Shown one piece after another: positions 1-12,604 of a stretch of 64,000 bases of DNA. The notes below the pieces were generated by a model. It had not been told where the DNA came from, did not search any database, and saw nothing but the letters and a program-made list of their open reading frames with translations. Position numbers and translations under genes: made by a program. The stretch is from Zychaea mexicana (Eukaryota > Mucoromycota > Mucoromycetes > Mucorales > Lichtheimiaceae): assembly GCF_025766255.1 (NCBI RefSeq), contig NW_026516714.1, positions 62,001-126,000 on the forward strand, given 5' to 3'. How positions within the stretch are numbered: the first letter of the stretch is position 1; every line of letters begins with the position of its first letter.

Positions 1-1639
1 CGTATAATTGAATGCTTAAGCCTCAACCGGAACACTTCGTCTATGATAACTATATTTTTGCTCCTGTTGTTATTGTATAAGTCTGTACAATTCTTGGGGT
101 GATTTTGGTAACTAGCATTATCCCAAAATGGTGCTGGCATAGGGGAAGACAGCGGTTTTTTTTTCAAGGTAATATATAAGTATCGATCGCTGTTGTGACA
201 AGCTCAGGGATGAATTTATGATAGCAGTAGGAATGGTGGTTTCCTTTTTTATGTAGTCAGTTGATCCGCCACATCACGCTATTCAGGTCGAAGACAGTTA
301 TTTTAATAATAAACGTAATGTAGCTGACAGGCGACTATTTTGTAAATACGTGTCCATTTGAACTTTTAAGTCTTTTTTGGCAATACTGCGATAGTTGAAA
401 GAAAAAATCAACAGCATCATGCAGTCAATATCTCATCAACAATCAATATGATTATATTTCATGGTTTGTCCGGATGTAAGTGGCATTGTCCTAGAAGTTT
501 AAATCAAAAGGCCTTTAATCAGGTCAACGTGAGTAATGTAGTAAAATGTAGTGGGAAAAAATACGCAACGTCGCTAGCTATGTAGCACCTGCATGTTTAG
601 ATACTACTACCAGTCAAATAAATGATAATTGAAATAAATGCAAAGCAGCAAGTCGTCCGCACTGGTCTTGTTCGTTATTACACTGCTCTTTCTTTGTTAA
701 AGAAAAAGAACTAGTAGCACTAGGATTAACGATTATCCAGCCTTTACTGAGCCGTCACTACATCACAAATTTCTATTGATTATGTTGTAGATCGACAAAA
801 TGTTGACATTCAAGAGCCGGCTGGACAGCTTGACCTAAGGATCAACAGGTGAAGCAATGATAGATTCATCAGTATCAGAGAATGTGGAATTACAACAATT
901 GAAAGCAAAGGTAAAAAGGTTATTAATCATTGGGTATTTAAATCGGTTATGGCGCTAATACTAGATACTTGAAAAAAGAGACATGGTTTGACTCAGAGGT
1001 TCCCGGTACAAGCAGTGGAAGCAACGAACATGTTGTTCTCCTGACGTGGTTATGGCTGGACTGTTGCAGTAGCAGCACTCAGGATGGAATAAGAATGCAA
1101 ATGCAGGCTACTGACTGTTTATTGTTATTAATAAAGCACCTTGCTCTGTGGAGTGGTCACCAAGTAGCATAAATGTATGGTTCCCTGCGAGCTTTCGATG
1201 CGTATAGTGAGCCCGAATAATCCAGTGAACAGGATGTTGGCGGGCTACTATACAATGACTTTTTAAACTGGCAGTATCCAGCAAACGCTATCCAGTAATC
1301 GCTCGTCAAGGCAACCTGTCCGAAAAACCATCAAAATAGAAGGAACCAACTGTATACTGAAGTCTGTGTTAGATGACGGCGAACCAAAGCCTCAGGGTAA
1401 AGGCGTTTTAGTTGAGTGAAGTCACAGTTAGTGACTCGCGCATCCAAATTTACGTATCTCGGCTGCTTACCCGATACTTCGCCCTCCTTCGCTTAGGAAA
1501 AAAGAAGAATATCAGTTACGCTTCTGCATGTGGTCTTACGTATTTTTTTCTTTTGATACTAGTTTACATGATTCCAATCCCGACAAAATATGGTATCAAC
1601 AGTTGCAGTTACTTTAATTTACAAAGAAGCGTATTTACA
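1..1639. other. left-end sequence without supported gene
   Basis: I find no gene I can support here. Open frames are short (about 100 codons or fewer), lack convincing splice partners and match no family I know. Base composition is AT-rich with scattered homopolymers. The stretch next to 1640 should hold the 3' untranslated region of the ZNHIT2 gene, which is read leftwards. Confidence 0.5.
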
Positions 1640-3003
1640 TTAATTTACATGAGCAATTTTTGGATTGGCTTGTTTCTGCAATTTCAACGCTTGTTCAACC
1701 GCTTTGCGTTCACGATCAAATGACCGCTCTTCCAACAGTAGACGCTCCCGCTCAGTCATAACTGACAGTTTAATCCGACCCAGACCCAGATTTCGTGCAA
1801 GATGGACTCCGTAGCCCAAATAAAAATATGCTTTACGCGCAGCCAAGAAACATGCCTTCTTGTCAGTCTTGTCGACACGCTTGACACCTGCTTCCAATAA
1901 CTGCCACACGTCAGTCAATGCACGCACCATTGAATCCTGCTTCTCCAGCAGCGAGAGACAATCATCTAGGAGCATAAGCATCAATGTCTTGCGCTTATCA
2001 CTGGTATCCTGTTCGTATTCGCAAATTACATCCACGAGATCATGTGCTGCGTCGTTCGCGCTCTTGTATGCACAGCCAGGTGCTGAAGAAAATAGCGTTG
2101 CTTTGCACAATTTTGATAGCACAGCAACTGTATCTTTGACGTCTTCGCGAACGTCGCCTAGGAAATGACGCATCAAGTAGCAATATGCGATTGCAGTATG
2201 CATCAAACTCCATATCAGATCAGATTCAGGTCCTGGCGGTGAGCGTGGCTTCATCATCGCTTCCAGATCAGGCAATGGGTTTGGTAATTCAGGTAACATC
2301 GTCATCATTCTTTTTTGCGATTTTTTATCGCCATCATCGTCATGGCCGTCTTCATCAAATTGCTCAATTATTTTTGTGTGTTCGCTCTTCTTTTTCCACC
2401 ACGGCTGATATTGTGGTAAAAGTATACTGCTGTCTTGATCTTGCTGTTGCAAAAGTGCTTCAAACTCTTTCCGTTCATTTTCTGTTAAAAGAGTCCAAAT
2501 AGCTGCCGAGTCTGCATTTTCCAAATCAATGTTGGCAAAACGTTCTTGTAAATCAGCAGTATTGTCGTCGTCGTCGTCACCGTCGTCTTCGTCTACGTCG
2601 TTATCACTTCCAGCTGCTGCTGCGTCGTTTTCGGCTTCGAACTTCCGTAAGAGTTGTAACATATTTTGCTTCTCCTCTTCGGTTGTGGCACCGCGCGATC
2701 GAATCTCTTCAGTAATGCTGTCCTTGTAAAATGATTCTGTACAATCGGCGTGTTGCATGTCCTTGTAGCAACTTAGGGAACAATAACGAAGATTGCACCG
2801 TGGACAAACATAGTTGGCGAACTGTTTTTGACAGCTATCCAAAAGGTTTTTTTATCGATATCGAGAAAGAGTTACTAAAGAATTACCAGTAATCTTGTAG
2901 TAGAAAGTAGCTCTACTTACATGTTGCATAGCGACTGATTGCTGCTTTCCAATTCAGCTTTTTCTTGTGCCTCATCGTCATCGATTATGCGCAAAGTTGG
3001 CAT
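1640..3003 (-). CDS. ZNHIT2: ZNHIT2-like zinc-finger HIT protein (R2TP / U5 snRNP assembly factor)
   Basis: Two exons (3003-2921 and 2834-1640; intron 2920-2835, phase 2) encode 425 residues. The zinc-finger HIT module is completed only by splicing: exon 1 ends in CN and the split codon plus exon 2 give the first CxxC (CNIC), followed by CPRC and CSLSCY. This matches the ZNHIT2 type of treble clef. An acidic Asp/Glu tract follows at about residues 100-130, and the C-terminal half is helical with a basic end. Known of the family: ZNHIT2 binds the RUVBL1/2 ATPases and promotes U5 snRNP assembly. The start is the first ATG of exon 1. It is head-to-head with an SR splicing factor 158 bp away. The C-terminal half was not compared in detail. 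Confidence 0.8.
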
Positions 3004-3161
3004 GTTTTTTTTTCTAAAAGGGAAGGAGAGAGGCTCCGAATATGTGTCATTCGGACCGGTTGCAAAAAGAAAAGCAATCGGAGATTCTTGACGGTTCCTT
3101 TATTCTTTTCTTCTCTCTCTCTCTCTCTCTATTTTTTTCTTCTTTTAACTTCCCTGAGATC
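3004..3161. promoter_or_regulatory. short shared divergent promoter (ZNHIT2 / SR factor)
   Basis: Only 158 bp separate the two start codons, so both promoters and both 5' leaders must lie here or overlap the genes. On the plus strand, about 3108-3150 is an almost pure pyrimidine run with a (CT)n core, directly before the SR-factor ATG. No TATA box is clear. Bidirectional function is inferred from spacing. Confidence 0.6.
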
Positions 3162-4053
3162 ATGAAGACTACCTTGTTTGTTGCTGGATTTGGCTCGCGA
3201 ACGCGAGCTCGCGATCTTGCTTATGAGTTTGAAAGGTAAGGAGACTATGCTCCATTAGATTTAGATCATTGCGTAATTAATCCAACTGACGGATTTAATG
3301 AATTACGCCAGATATGGTCGTCTAGTACGCTGCGATATCCCTGCCCCCAAGAGTTACTCTTCCAAGCCGTATGTTATTATACCATCTTTTCTATTTTGAG
3401 CTGAAAGATATGTAGCATTGTCAGCAGAAAAAGAGCGCGGATCGCGTGTTGTCGTGTAGGTGTTTTGGAGCTAATCACACTTTATCATTATAGCTATGCT
3501 TTTGTAGAGTTTGAAGATCCTCGTGATGCTGAGGAATCTTTCAACGAGATGCACGGAAGACGCATTGATGGCTACACGATCAGTGTCCAAGTAAGTTTTT
3601 ATTTCATTTCTCAAAAAGGAATATTGGAAAAAGAAGTGTGATTGAGGGAAAACGGGAATTGGAAAGAACAGGACAAAAAATGAGGGGGTGTTGTTCATTC
3701 CAAATGTCAACAGTTTCCTGAGTTAATGGCTTTTCGAATTTTTACTCACACAACCTTTTCTTTTTTGTTATAAACAACTCTAGTTTGCCAGAAACGCACC
3801 CAGACAATCGTGGCGTTACGAGCGTTCCCCTGGTAGACCTTCGCGTGGTAGAAGCTACAGCCGTTCGCGCAGCCCACCCCCGCGCCGTGGCCGTTCGCCT
3901 TCGCCTCGTCGTGAACGCTCGCCGCCTCGCTACCGCTCTCGTTCTCGTTCGCCGCCGCCACCCAGACGCAGTGAGTCTGCCCGATCACGCTCACCTGCAC
4001 CGCGCCCCGACTCTCGATCTCCTTCGCCCAAAGGCTCGCCTCAAGCCAATTAA
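3162..4053 (+). CDS. SR-family splicing factor (RRM plus RS domain)
   Basis: Four exons (3162-3235, 3312-3368, 3494-3590, 3784-4053) give 165 residues. An RNA recognition motif fills about residues 3-75: RNP2 lies in TTLFVAGF and RNP1 in KPYAFVEFE, and the fold ends with GRRIDGYTISVQFA. The rest, about 85-165, is an RS domain of Arg-Ser and Ser-Pro dipeptides. This is the size and order of short SR proteins such as fission yeast Srp1/Srp2 or metazoan SRSF types, which bind exonic enhancers and recruit U1 and U2AF in the nucleus. The exact subfamily cannot be told. Expression probably tracks ZNHIT2 through the short divergent spacer. Confidence 0.88.
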
Positions 4054-4484
4054 GCATGGATCTCTGACCAGACAATGATACACCAGAAAAGAAAAGGATT
4101 TGTATAGGGTGGTAGTGGTGATATGTGTGTGTGGAGAGAGATTGATTGAGTGGTTTACTATGCATTTCTTTCTCTCTCTCTTTTTTTTTGCTCCCTGATT
4201 CTTTAACATTATGTTCTGGTAGTCTTTCACGGACACGGAATGATAAAAAAACACCATACACACAGTATACATACCACACTATCTTATACGGGCCCAATCC
4301 AATTTAAAAAAAACCAACAACAACAATGCTCTCTTTCTCTGTCTCTCTCTTTAAACGAATCCGATCATCCATATTTGAACCTCGAACGAAACGAAATAAT
4401 GAACAACCAGTTGCTCCGTTTATATATATTATGATTACTGTGTTTATACAATTGCCTTGTCTGTTTATACAAGTAGTAGTGCGC
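4054..4484. other. convergent 3' flanks
   Basis: The SR-factor gene (rightward) and the alpha/beta hydrolase gene (leftward) converge on this 431-bp spacer. It is AT-rich with pyrimidine tracts and should contain both 3' untranslated regions. I see no further gene. Confidence 0.6.
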
Positions 4485-6278
4485 TTATAGCTTGGCAGCG
4501 ACACCAGCAGCGACAGCGGAGGAATCACCGATCACTCGATCTACGATATTTGCAATATGTGGTGCTGGTAAAACGAAGAGACAAAATCTGTCAGTAGATG
4601 GTCTTTGTGCAGGTAATGTTTATATACAGATAAACATATATATTATACAAGACATACCCATCTCCTTTGGACGTTCGTTGGGCACCATATGAGTGCCTTC
4701 TACATGCTCGATTGTTATCAGTGGGGACTTGCTAGTGATATCGGTAACTCTTTTTGGTGGCAAGCTGTGTAAGGGTTGTTGTCGCAAGAGTTAGTTAGTA
4801 AGATATGCAGAGAGTGTCTGTTCCACTAGATCACTTACAAAGGCGATCCCAAAGCGAAAATCATATGGACAGGAATCGAGAGAGTCGGGAGGGAGCGGTA
4901 ACCCGTCGTTCGGGCATAGGATTGGATATCAAAATTGTGCTGCAGAATCGTCATAGGCATGAGTTATTTCCTCAAATTGGCTCACAGCAACCACTTTTTA
5001 TCTCCTTGACAACCATCCTCTCTAACAACTTACGAATTCTTGCGCTTTGGGACACTTTAGCGTGATGGTACCCTCAGGAGTTTCATACATGCCATAATCC
5101 TTAAAGGAAAGTATTGAATGTAAGCCATAGTTCCTTCTTCCCCAGGTCAACTCGTACAAACAGGGACTTACGATATAAAGATCCAAGACTTCTGGATCAA
5201 ACTGTTTCCAGAATGGTCGTGGTGCAAGCTTTTTGAAGCATTCCTCTCTGCACAACATCGGATATGCATATCATACGTTAATTTAATTCGCCTATCCCTG
5301 CGTGTTCCCTCTGTTTTTCTTTTTCTTCAACAACAAATTGCATTACCGACTAGCCCAGGTATCCCGGCGGTTTTTGGATGCCATGGTAGGATATTGTGCA
5401 CGAATTTCCACGTCGTCAATGTTATCACCAATGACTGGCTCAATCAGACACAAACCATCAAACGTCTTGGGGAAAAAGAACTCACACACAAGCCTAGTCG
5501 AGATTGATTTGAGTATCATCAAACAATATTAGCATTCGTATGTACATATAGTAGGAAGACCATCCTTGAGAAGGAGGGGGAACTTACATGGACGTAGCAC
5601 CGAAGCTATGGCCTACACCAAAGAACTTGTCATAACCCTTCTTCAACTCCATCTTATCAATGACTTGCTTGGTATCCATGACGTTATCGAACCACGAATC
5701 TAAATAACCCGCCCATCAGTGAATATGTATCAACCCAAATTGGGTGTATGCACAACCCATGAATCAAGGTGCATATCCGAGTTGCGGGGGCGAATGCTGA
5801 ATTATTGATCACTATCAACTTACACCGTTCAATAAAAGTGCCTTGGTTCATTCTGGCAGAATCACCATGGTTACGAGCCTCCCAAGCAACAAAGTCAATA
5901 TCAGTGTGGTCAAACTTGGCCTGACTTCTCAAGTGATTCGCAAAGTTTCTCATGGCGGGATGAAGCGTCTCTTTGTTAAAGCCGTTCGAGTGGGACCACA
6001 TGAAAGCATATTTTTGGGTTGCTGGTTTGGGAGCTGGAAAGACATGTTTTTCTACGGCAAGTTTTTGAGTCTTGTAGCCATCGGTAGCAGGGTGGACTGG
6101 AATGGATCGCGATAATGTAGGAATGAGTCGTGGCATGACAACGGATTGAACAGTAGTGGTAGCATGGAAAAAAATCTTATTAAGTTTTTTTATATTCATT
6201 AGGTGGGTTAAACAATTCATCCGAAAACGGTTATTTCTCACGTAAACGTACTTTCACCATGTGTAACTTTTGCATCAT
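4485..6278 (-). CDS. peroxisomal alpha/beta hydrolase, LPX1-like
   Basis: Nine exons (6278-6252, 6175-5824, 5699-5588, 5493-5347, 5247-5172, 5099-5034, 4939-4839, 4764-4658, 4564-4485) give 355 residues. Hallmarks of the fold appear in order: the oxyanion-loop segment AFMWSHSNGFNKE, the strand segment ARNHGDS, the nucleophile elbow GVGHSFGATS (Ser158), and a late EGTHMVP carrying the likely catalytic His. The protein ends in Ala-Lys-Leu, a canonical type 1 peroxisomal signal, as in yeast Lpx1 peroxisomal lipase. The likely role is an acyl-ester hydrolase in the peroxisome lumen; the substrate is unknown. The first 27-base exon is the least certain: it supplies the ATG, but a GTG or internal ATG in the next exon is possible. 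Confidence 0.8.
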
Positions 6279-6514
6279 GTAATTTAAATATAGGATATAG
6301 ACAGGTCTGTATTCTTTGCGGTGGTGGTAGTGACAGTAATATTACAAGTTAAAAAAAACACGGATAGGGAAATGGTGGGAAAGAGATATTATATGGAATA
6401 TAACTACAGAGAATAGGGGTGGATCTGTATACATGATGTTTTGGGATAAAGGGTACGTCTTGTTGTTGCATTCGTGCATTATAATACACGAGTAACTATT
6501 AGTAGTCTGATAAA

Positions 6515-8057
6515 TCATCGGGTCCATCGAGGGGAGACGGATAATGAATCATACGGAGGCAGGGATGAAGACAGCGCTGCAGGTTCCTGCTGAGCTGCAG
6601 TCTGATAGGAGGGCACTCTTGACAGTTCCATGCCATGCCACCATAAGCCATTCGAGCTCTCCACAGATCGTGGTTGGTAACCAAAACCGCTGTTCTCCTC
6701 CGCTGTGGAGTTGCTATTGCTGTTGTGATCATCATGTAAGCCTGCTTTTGTGGTTGAAGTAATGGACAATGCTCGAGTACGGCTTGCAATGGTGATCGGC
6801 TGGCGCTCCTGCTGCACAACTGCCGCTGCAGACGAGCTAGCGACACCAATGCCATGAGAGGCAGTGGCAGACGAAGAAGACAAAGCATTGGCAGAACCTT
6901 CGGCAGAGACGGAAGAGGTCCGTGTACGCAGAACATCCCAAACAGCTCGATCATAGGGCACAGAACGCCACGTTTCGTCATAGGCAGGCAGCGCATTTCC
7001 CTCGCTACGTTGCACAAACGTGTCAATCACAATGATTGGAACACTGCAGCGCAGTTCACTCGTATGGCCGTCGGCATTTTCCAGCGAAATGACAAACTTT
7101 AGTTTATGTCGGATGCGGATCATGTCATTATCGGCGTCGCAAAAGATAAAAGGAGATCGATCCGGCACATGGACACGCACCAGCCTTTTCCATTCAAGGC
7201 CTTGGCCCAACGCCATCGATGCAAACGGGCGGTCCTGCCGCTCTGTGCGCACCACGCGTGTATCCGTCTTGGACCGTTCGCTTGTTGTGTACGTGCAGTA
7301 TTCTTTCAGAGTGCCCGACAGTGACCGTACTCGGAGATTCGTGGCAATGGGCCGGATATCAAAGGAAATGGGAATCGTTTCGCCATGCGCATAAATCTTG
7401 GAAGGAAGCGTAATCGCATACTCCATCTTGTCGCTCCAGGTATTGTGGATCTCGAGTGTTTGAGAAAGCTGGAATTCGGAGGGCAAAATGCACCGGACTA
7501 TGCGTATCGGTCGTTTCTTGATTATGTTGTGAATGAATGTCGGACGCTCGACGACTGCTTTCAGTCGGTAAGAGACTCGGCCACCCTCGGCTTCGAGCGA
7601 TTGAGGAAGATGACCCGGTAATGGCAGTTCGAAAAACCATTTATGCTGACCAGCGGCAAGGGTATACGTTTTTTTGACAGGCGACTCGGTTAAGGGAACG
7701 TATTGCCATTTGTGGGAAATAAGGGTTCGCTCCTGCTTGTGGTAGTGCTGATGGTGCCCGATGCCTGCCAAAAGTTACCCATATTTTTTTTTTTTTTAGA
7801 AAAAAAAAGTCCCTTTTTACCTTTTACACATATGCAATTGCAATGATAAAATTACCTTCAGACCAGGACACATTCATTTTGCCAGAGAACTTGAGATGGA
7901 CGGCACGCACCTTCATCGGTTCGGCCAGATCCAGTGTAACGCTGCCTTGCAGCAACTTCCCTGCAGATTCGTCGGCCTGACCATGCAGCAGGACTGCATC
8001 TTCGACTACATTGATCTGCAGCTGGCCAGGCCTCCCCCGAATGTTATTGACCATCAT
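6515..8057 (-). CDS. alpha-arrestin (ARRDC/ART-type ubiquitin-ligase adaptor)
   Basis: Two exons (8057-7856 and 7764-6515, phase 1) encode 483 residues. The N-terminal arrestin domain opens with strands ending in VHLKFSGK and continues with HKWFFELPLPGHLPQSLE and GRVSYRLKAVVER. The C-terminal arrestin domain follows at about 170-320. After it come two PY-like motifs, LPAY (about residue 327) and LPPY near the C-terminus, separated by a Ser/Ala-rich disordered stretch. Family knowledge: fungal alpha-arrestins use PY motifs to recruit a Rsp5/Nedd4 ligase to plasma-membrane transporters for endocytosis. Two transporters, AzgA and an MFS protein, lie in this window, but no link to them is shown. 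Two ATG codons begin the gene; the first is used here. Confidence 0.88.
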
Positions 8058-8311
8058 GTTTTATTTGGTATGTGCTATATGCTATATGCGTGTGTGTGTG
8101 AGTGTGTGTTTATGATTAAATCGTAATAGCGGATTGCAACCAAAATAAAATATTTGTTCAAAAGTAGAAAAATAGAGGAAAAAGCGGAACTAAAAATAAA
8201 GAGAAAAGGAAAGCGAATTTCGTTGGAACTCGAATTTGAAACACCTCGCTTATATTTCTTGTATCCGATTGGTTTTGCTGTCGCTGAATAAACAAAGCCG
8301 TTATAATTGCA

Positions 8312-9465
8312 TTATATAGTAATCTTTCTGATTTGTGTGGGTGCATGCGCAAAGTAGTGGAACTTGTGCGCATAGTCCGTGTGTGCCCGTACATAGTATC
8401 CTCCCAGCGAGTTACTAGCATCTATCAGCTTGACACTTGCGTCCAGCTCCCCGCCCGGTAGTCCGATTTCGCCCACGGCCTGATCACCTCCAAGTATAGC
8501 TCGCAGGAGTATCCCAAGTGTAACGTCCTTGTGTGAGTAATAGATGACAGTCTTGCTCCGCCCCAAACCACCTGTGCCTGGTTGAATAAGCTGTGCAATA
8601 TCAGACGCTACGAGCGCTGGAGCGCAGAGATGAATGGCGTCGGGTCTAAAGATCATATCATATCATACAAGCCAGAGCGAATCAGAACAAAAATGTTTAG
8701 TGACGAGATGAATTTTTTTTATTTTTATTTTACCGCTCTTCATGGTGCATTAATGAACATGCTTCGACAATATGACGGCAGCCTAGCGAATGGCCGACGA
8801 CTCGGAGCGTGTCGTGCTTTCGTCTTAGATCGAGCAATCGCCAGGCAAGCATTTCTGCACGTTCGTGACTTTCACGTGTTGCCGTGGAGAATTGATAGGC
8901 AAGGCGCGCTGCATGGAGACCAGCGTCCACGGCAACGGCACCCACGATCGAAGCAGGCGTGGGTAGACGAAGACGACTCAGTCGTTGCCAATTGCGACCC
9001 AAAAGGTATGCCGCGGAACCCAGGCTCGCCAACGGCATCGGAATTTGCGACAGTGGCGACCCTGAAGGCCAAGAATACCTTCCCGTGATAATTAGCTTTC
9101 TTACTTATTCGGAACGCACCTTTATAGCTACACGAGGTCTATCAATAAGGAATTAGAACCCTTACCCCAGTGCCGCTGGTCCCCATTTATGTTTCGGACT
9201 GAGTGCTAATAAACGATGCGAATGCATCCAATCTTCAAATCGATCGGGCGAATCGCCCTCTGCAAGAAAGCCTTCATGGCACGTCTCATTTTCAGTGTGT
9301 TGTTTTTATTTTTTAGAAATGTCTAGAACTTTTTTTTTCTGTACCTTTGACGTAAACGGTTACCTCAGATCGTGCATCGTCTTGAGGTCGTGTAAGAATC
9401 TTAAAATTCGGTAATTCGGTAAAGAATTTTTTCTTTTTCGCGAGTTGTAGAGGTCGCCCTGCCAT
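8312..9465 (-). CDS. alpha/beta hydrolase with GHSLG elbow (DUF726/DUF900-like)
   Basis: Four exons (9465-9345, 9271-9166, 9078-8734, 8645-8312) give 301 residues. Early motifs are VTVYVKGFLAEGDS and, across a splice junction, GYSWPSGS, resembling the oxyanion region of DUF900/DUF726 hydrolases. The nucleophile elbow VVGHSLGC puts Ser173 at the active site. A later stretch, RPDAIHLCAPAL followed by VIYYSHKD, recalls the NxYSxxD acid region of TMCO4/DUF726 proteins, and the protein ends with a possible catalytic His segment (HKFHYFAHAP). No transmembrane segment or targeting signal is evident. Substrate unknown. The four junctions keep phase and the reading is continuous from the ATG. Confidence 0.72.
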
Positions 9466-11402
9466 TAAAGAACTTCAAAAGTTTTGTTTTCGCTATTGTT
9501 TTCTGACAAATGAATGTGTGTTACAATTATGCCAAATACGGCAAGCGCGCGCCTTTTTTTGTTTTATACATGAAGCCTCGTTTGCCTTGGTATGTGCTGT
9601 ATACAGTAGCGACTAATTAGCGGTGCTAATGTCCTTCCCACTCAATAGTTTACTAATATAAAGTTGTTCTACTATTTTCCATCACCAATGAGTACATTAC
9701 GATAGCTTGCTGCTTCTACAAATATATAGGGGGCTTTTGATAATGTATGGTTGAGATTTATGCATTTTCTATTTAGCAGTCCACAGTGAGCAACGGCTAT
9801 TCGTTATTTCCATCACACGCTAGATGCTCACCATAGTTCAATAAGTTGGCCATGCAAAGATTACGTTTTATAGAAAAAAATGACTGCGCTACCATCATGC
9901 TGCCGCTGCTGATGTGCCTACAAAGCTACAACAGGAGTTGTCATTGACAATCTCTTCCTTACACGAATCTCGGTCTTCCCACGAGGATTGTTAATTGGCC
10001 CTGTTGTGCATATCAAGAGTATATTACACGACGCGTAAAACCGCTACCATATATGGGTTCAATAGCAGCGATCGGGAGATAAAGCCTTCATGAACGAGAT
10101 CGAATGTTTCCTTTAAATCTATTGATACCAACTTTGACAAAATAGCATATTGCCAAATATCTTGTATTGAAAATAGTAAAGTTTTGTCAGGTTTGGCGAT
10201 TTGAAACAAAATGGATTTTAAGCACTGTGCTCCTTCTACCATCACTTGGTAACCAGAGTTAATATTGGCCTCAGATACTCAAGTGCTGGGATCAAAGTAC
10301 GGGTTGCCTTCAGAGAGAGAGAGAGAGAGAGAGAGCAGCAGGTGTACTTGAGCGAATGTAGCTCAGGCATATTAGATGTAAGAAGGAGGGGTTGGAGCTC
10401 AACGTGCACAAAAGAGTAGAACGAGGCTGTTTATTCCTGGTTATGTATATAACTTGAGTTTTTTCTGCTATTGCTCCACAATAATTGTACAAACGACGGC
10501 AACATCACGCAGCAGCTGCAAATGCCAGCAAAACTTACAGTAGTAGCTGATGAGGACTCCTTTTTGATTCGTTGGAGTAAAGAAATGGCCTGAATTCAAT
10601 CGTACTTGAGGTCTTTGTCTATGTGTACTCTTTTGCTTTCTAAATCGAGTTCCTTGCTACTTTTAACTGTGATAGATGCGATATACGAGTGCTCTATGAA
10701 TAGATCAGGAAGTTGTCTTGCTCAAATGTGTGGGAGAACACCCAGTTCGTTACACTATTGCTTCAAGACTGCCTAGATATTCTTGAGCTTTTGGGGGGAG
10801 GGTGTTATGAGAACATAGATTCTACAGTTATGAAGCCCAGATCACCTTGTGGTAAACGATGCCCTCTTCTTTTTCCTGGGATAAGCGGTTTTTACGCCGC
10901 GTTTCATGACTGACATGCATGGATTTGACGGGAATCTTGTCATGCTAGCAAGCGGAGATATATACAATGATACCAAAAAGAGACAGCCGGTGTGCATTTC
11001 AATGTCGCTGTAAATGCAATTGCAGTATCAACAGGTCCTTTGTTGTAAGGCAGTTTGCAAGTTGTCAAAGCAACAATTGGGTATCACCGAAACAACGACA
11101 GAACAAGACCTCTGTAACATTGACATTCTCATTGTGCATATTGGTAGGTGACACAGACACACGAGATCTGGTAGTACGCTTATTACTGTGATGGATGCAA
11201 ATTGGATGGAAGAGTTTATTGGAGAGGAATTAGTGTACAATGACGCAAAATAAGGGGTGGGGGGGTGCAAAGAAACAAGTGTGATGCGGAGTATGTATAT
11301 ATATGTGTGTATTAGGATAGAAATGTGCAGTGCTGTGAGTGATTTGTATAGTAAATAAATGAGTGTGATTGGGGTATCATGCAAGAAGTTGGGAGAAAGA
11401 AA
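9466..11402. other. gene-poor interval with decayed sequence
   Basis: About 1.9 kb with no gene I can support. It holds a (GA)n microsatellite near 10312-10334 and several open frames of 60-75 codons. The minus-strand frame 10245-10024 has a protein-like composition but no recognisable family and no splice partners, so it may be a fragment of an old element. The right end carries the 3' flank of the LEA2-like gene. Confidence 0.45.
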
Positions 11403-12604
11403 TTAATCGTGGGGAAGGGGACATGAGAAGCCTGGTGGTACAGAGATGTTTCGCGAGTTTGACCAAGCGATTCCATCGATGGATATCTGCACAAGGAAAT
11501 TGATGTTGAAGGTGTTGGTTGGCACAATGAAGCCGGAGGTGGACGAACGAGGGCCGCATGCATTGGAGAGGGCAACGTAGGTGGGGTCCTCCGTGTTGGC
11601 GGTGTAGCGGATACTGATGGGAATCTCGACGTTTTGAAGTGTTCTTGGGAAAAGCTGGAGACTACCCGAATTGCCGTGGCCAAACGGCTCGCTGGTGTCA
11701 CGGTAGACGACAGTGACGGCCATGTCCCGGATATGCGTCGGTATCCAATTAGCGGTATTATCAGCGGTCATATTGAGCACCCACGAGGCATTAAAGTAGT
11801 CCTGCTGGGTACCGTTGCTGTTGACATAGTCATACGCTGGCGCATCGACTTCCAGAAAGGTCAATTGCGGGACACGCGGCCAAACAAAATACCAGATGAG
11901 GGCCACCACTGTGCAGAGCAGGAGTACCAGCAGCGCTACGATTCGCTTGCGCATGCCACACCAACGCCGCCGCTTCTTTTTTTTCCTCGAAAACTCCAAT
12001 TGGTCCGCTTCTGCGGCTGTTCCGCCAATAACGCGTTCTGCTGAATTGTTGTTGTTGTTATTGTTGTTGTTGTTTGCCAGCATGAGTTCCGGCTGCAGTG
12101 ATATTGTCCGATCTTTGTCTGCTACTACCGAGGTCGTGTCTTCAATGTAGATGGGTGCCACCGGTGCGTTCGGGTCTCGTTGGTGGTGTGAGTACGGGAG
12201 GTATGAGTTTGCGCGCTCCGCTATCCGCTCGAGATAGCCTGCTTTGCTGTTGCGTTTCGTTTCATTGTTTGCCTGTCGTGCGTAAGGGTCGTCTTCGTAA
12301 TAGTCTCGTAACGGGACCGGCGCGGGCGAGCCCGTGAGTTTTCGAGTGCTGCTATCGGATGCTGATCGAGAATGAGCAATGTCGGATCCGGGGCTGAGTG
12401 ATAAAATGTCGTCGAAATCTGGTAGTGAAACGCACACACACACAAGTAGGTTAGTTTTTTTTAGAGTAATTGACTCGATTTTTTTCATTTCTTACCTGTG
12501 CCACTGTCACCTCTTCGAGCCGCACGGTATGGGTCGTCGGCATAGCGACGTAGGTCACCCAGGTTCCGTCCCAGGGGAGCGTGCCCCGAATAATTAGACT
12601 CCAT
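11403..12604 (-). CDS. single-pass membrane protein with LEA2-like outer domain
   Basis: Two exons (12604-12496 and 12418-11403, phase 1) give 374 residues. The cytosolic N-terminal part (about 1-190) is polar, with an Asn run encoded by a (GTT)n tract, and ends in a basic KKKKRRR stop-transfer cluster. One hydrophobic helix lies at about 196-217 (RIVALLVLLLCTVVALIWYF). The outer 155 residues are beta-rich with NxS/T sites (NASW, NMTA, NISV) and the TFLEVDAPAYDY start seen in LEA2-type domains of fungal membrane proteins. This gives a type II topology. Function is unknown; LEA2 domains in fungal vacuolar proteins are linked to lipid contacts. The first ATG is supported by the splice phase. 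Confidence 0.72.

Noticed and set aside
3746..4297. 183-codon minus-strand frame over the SR gene
   Set aside because: Antisense of the Arg/Ser-rich RS domain, whose composition lacks antisense stops.
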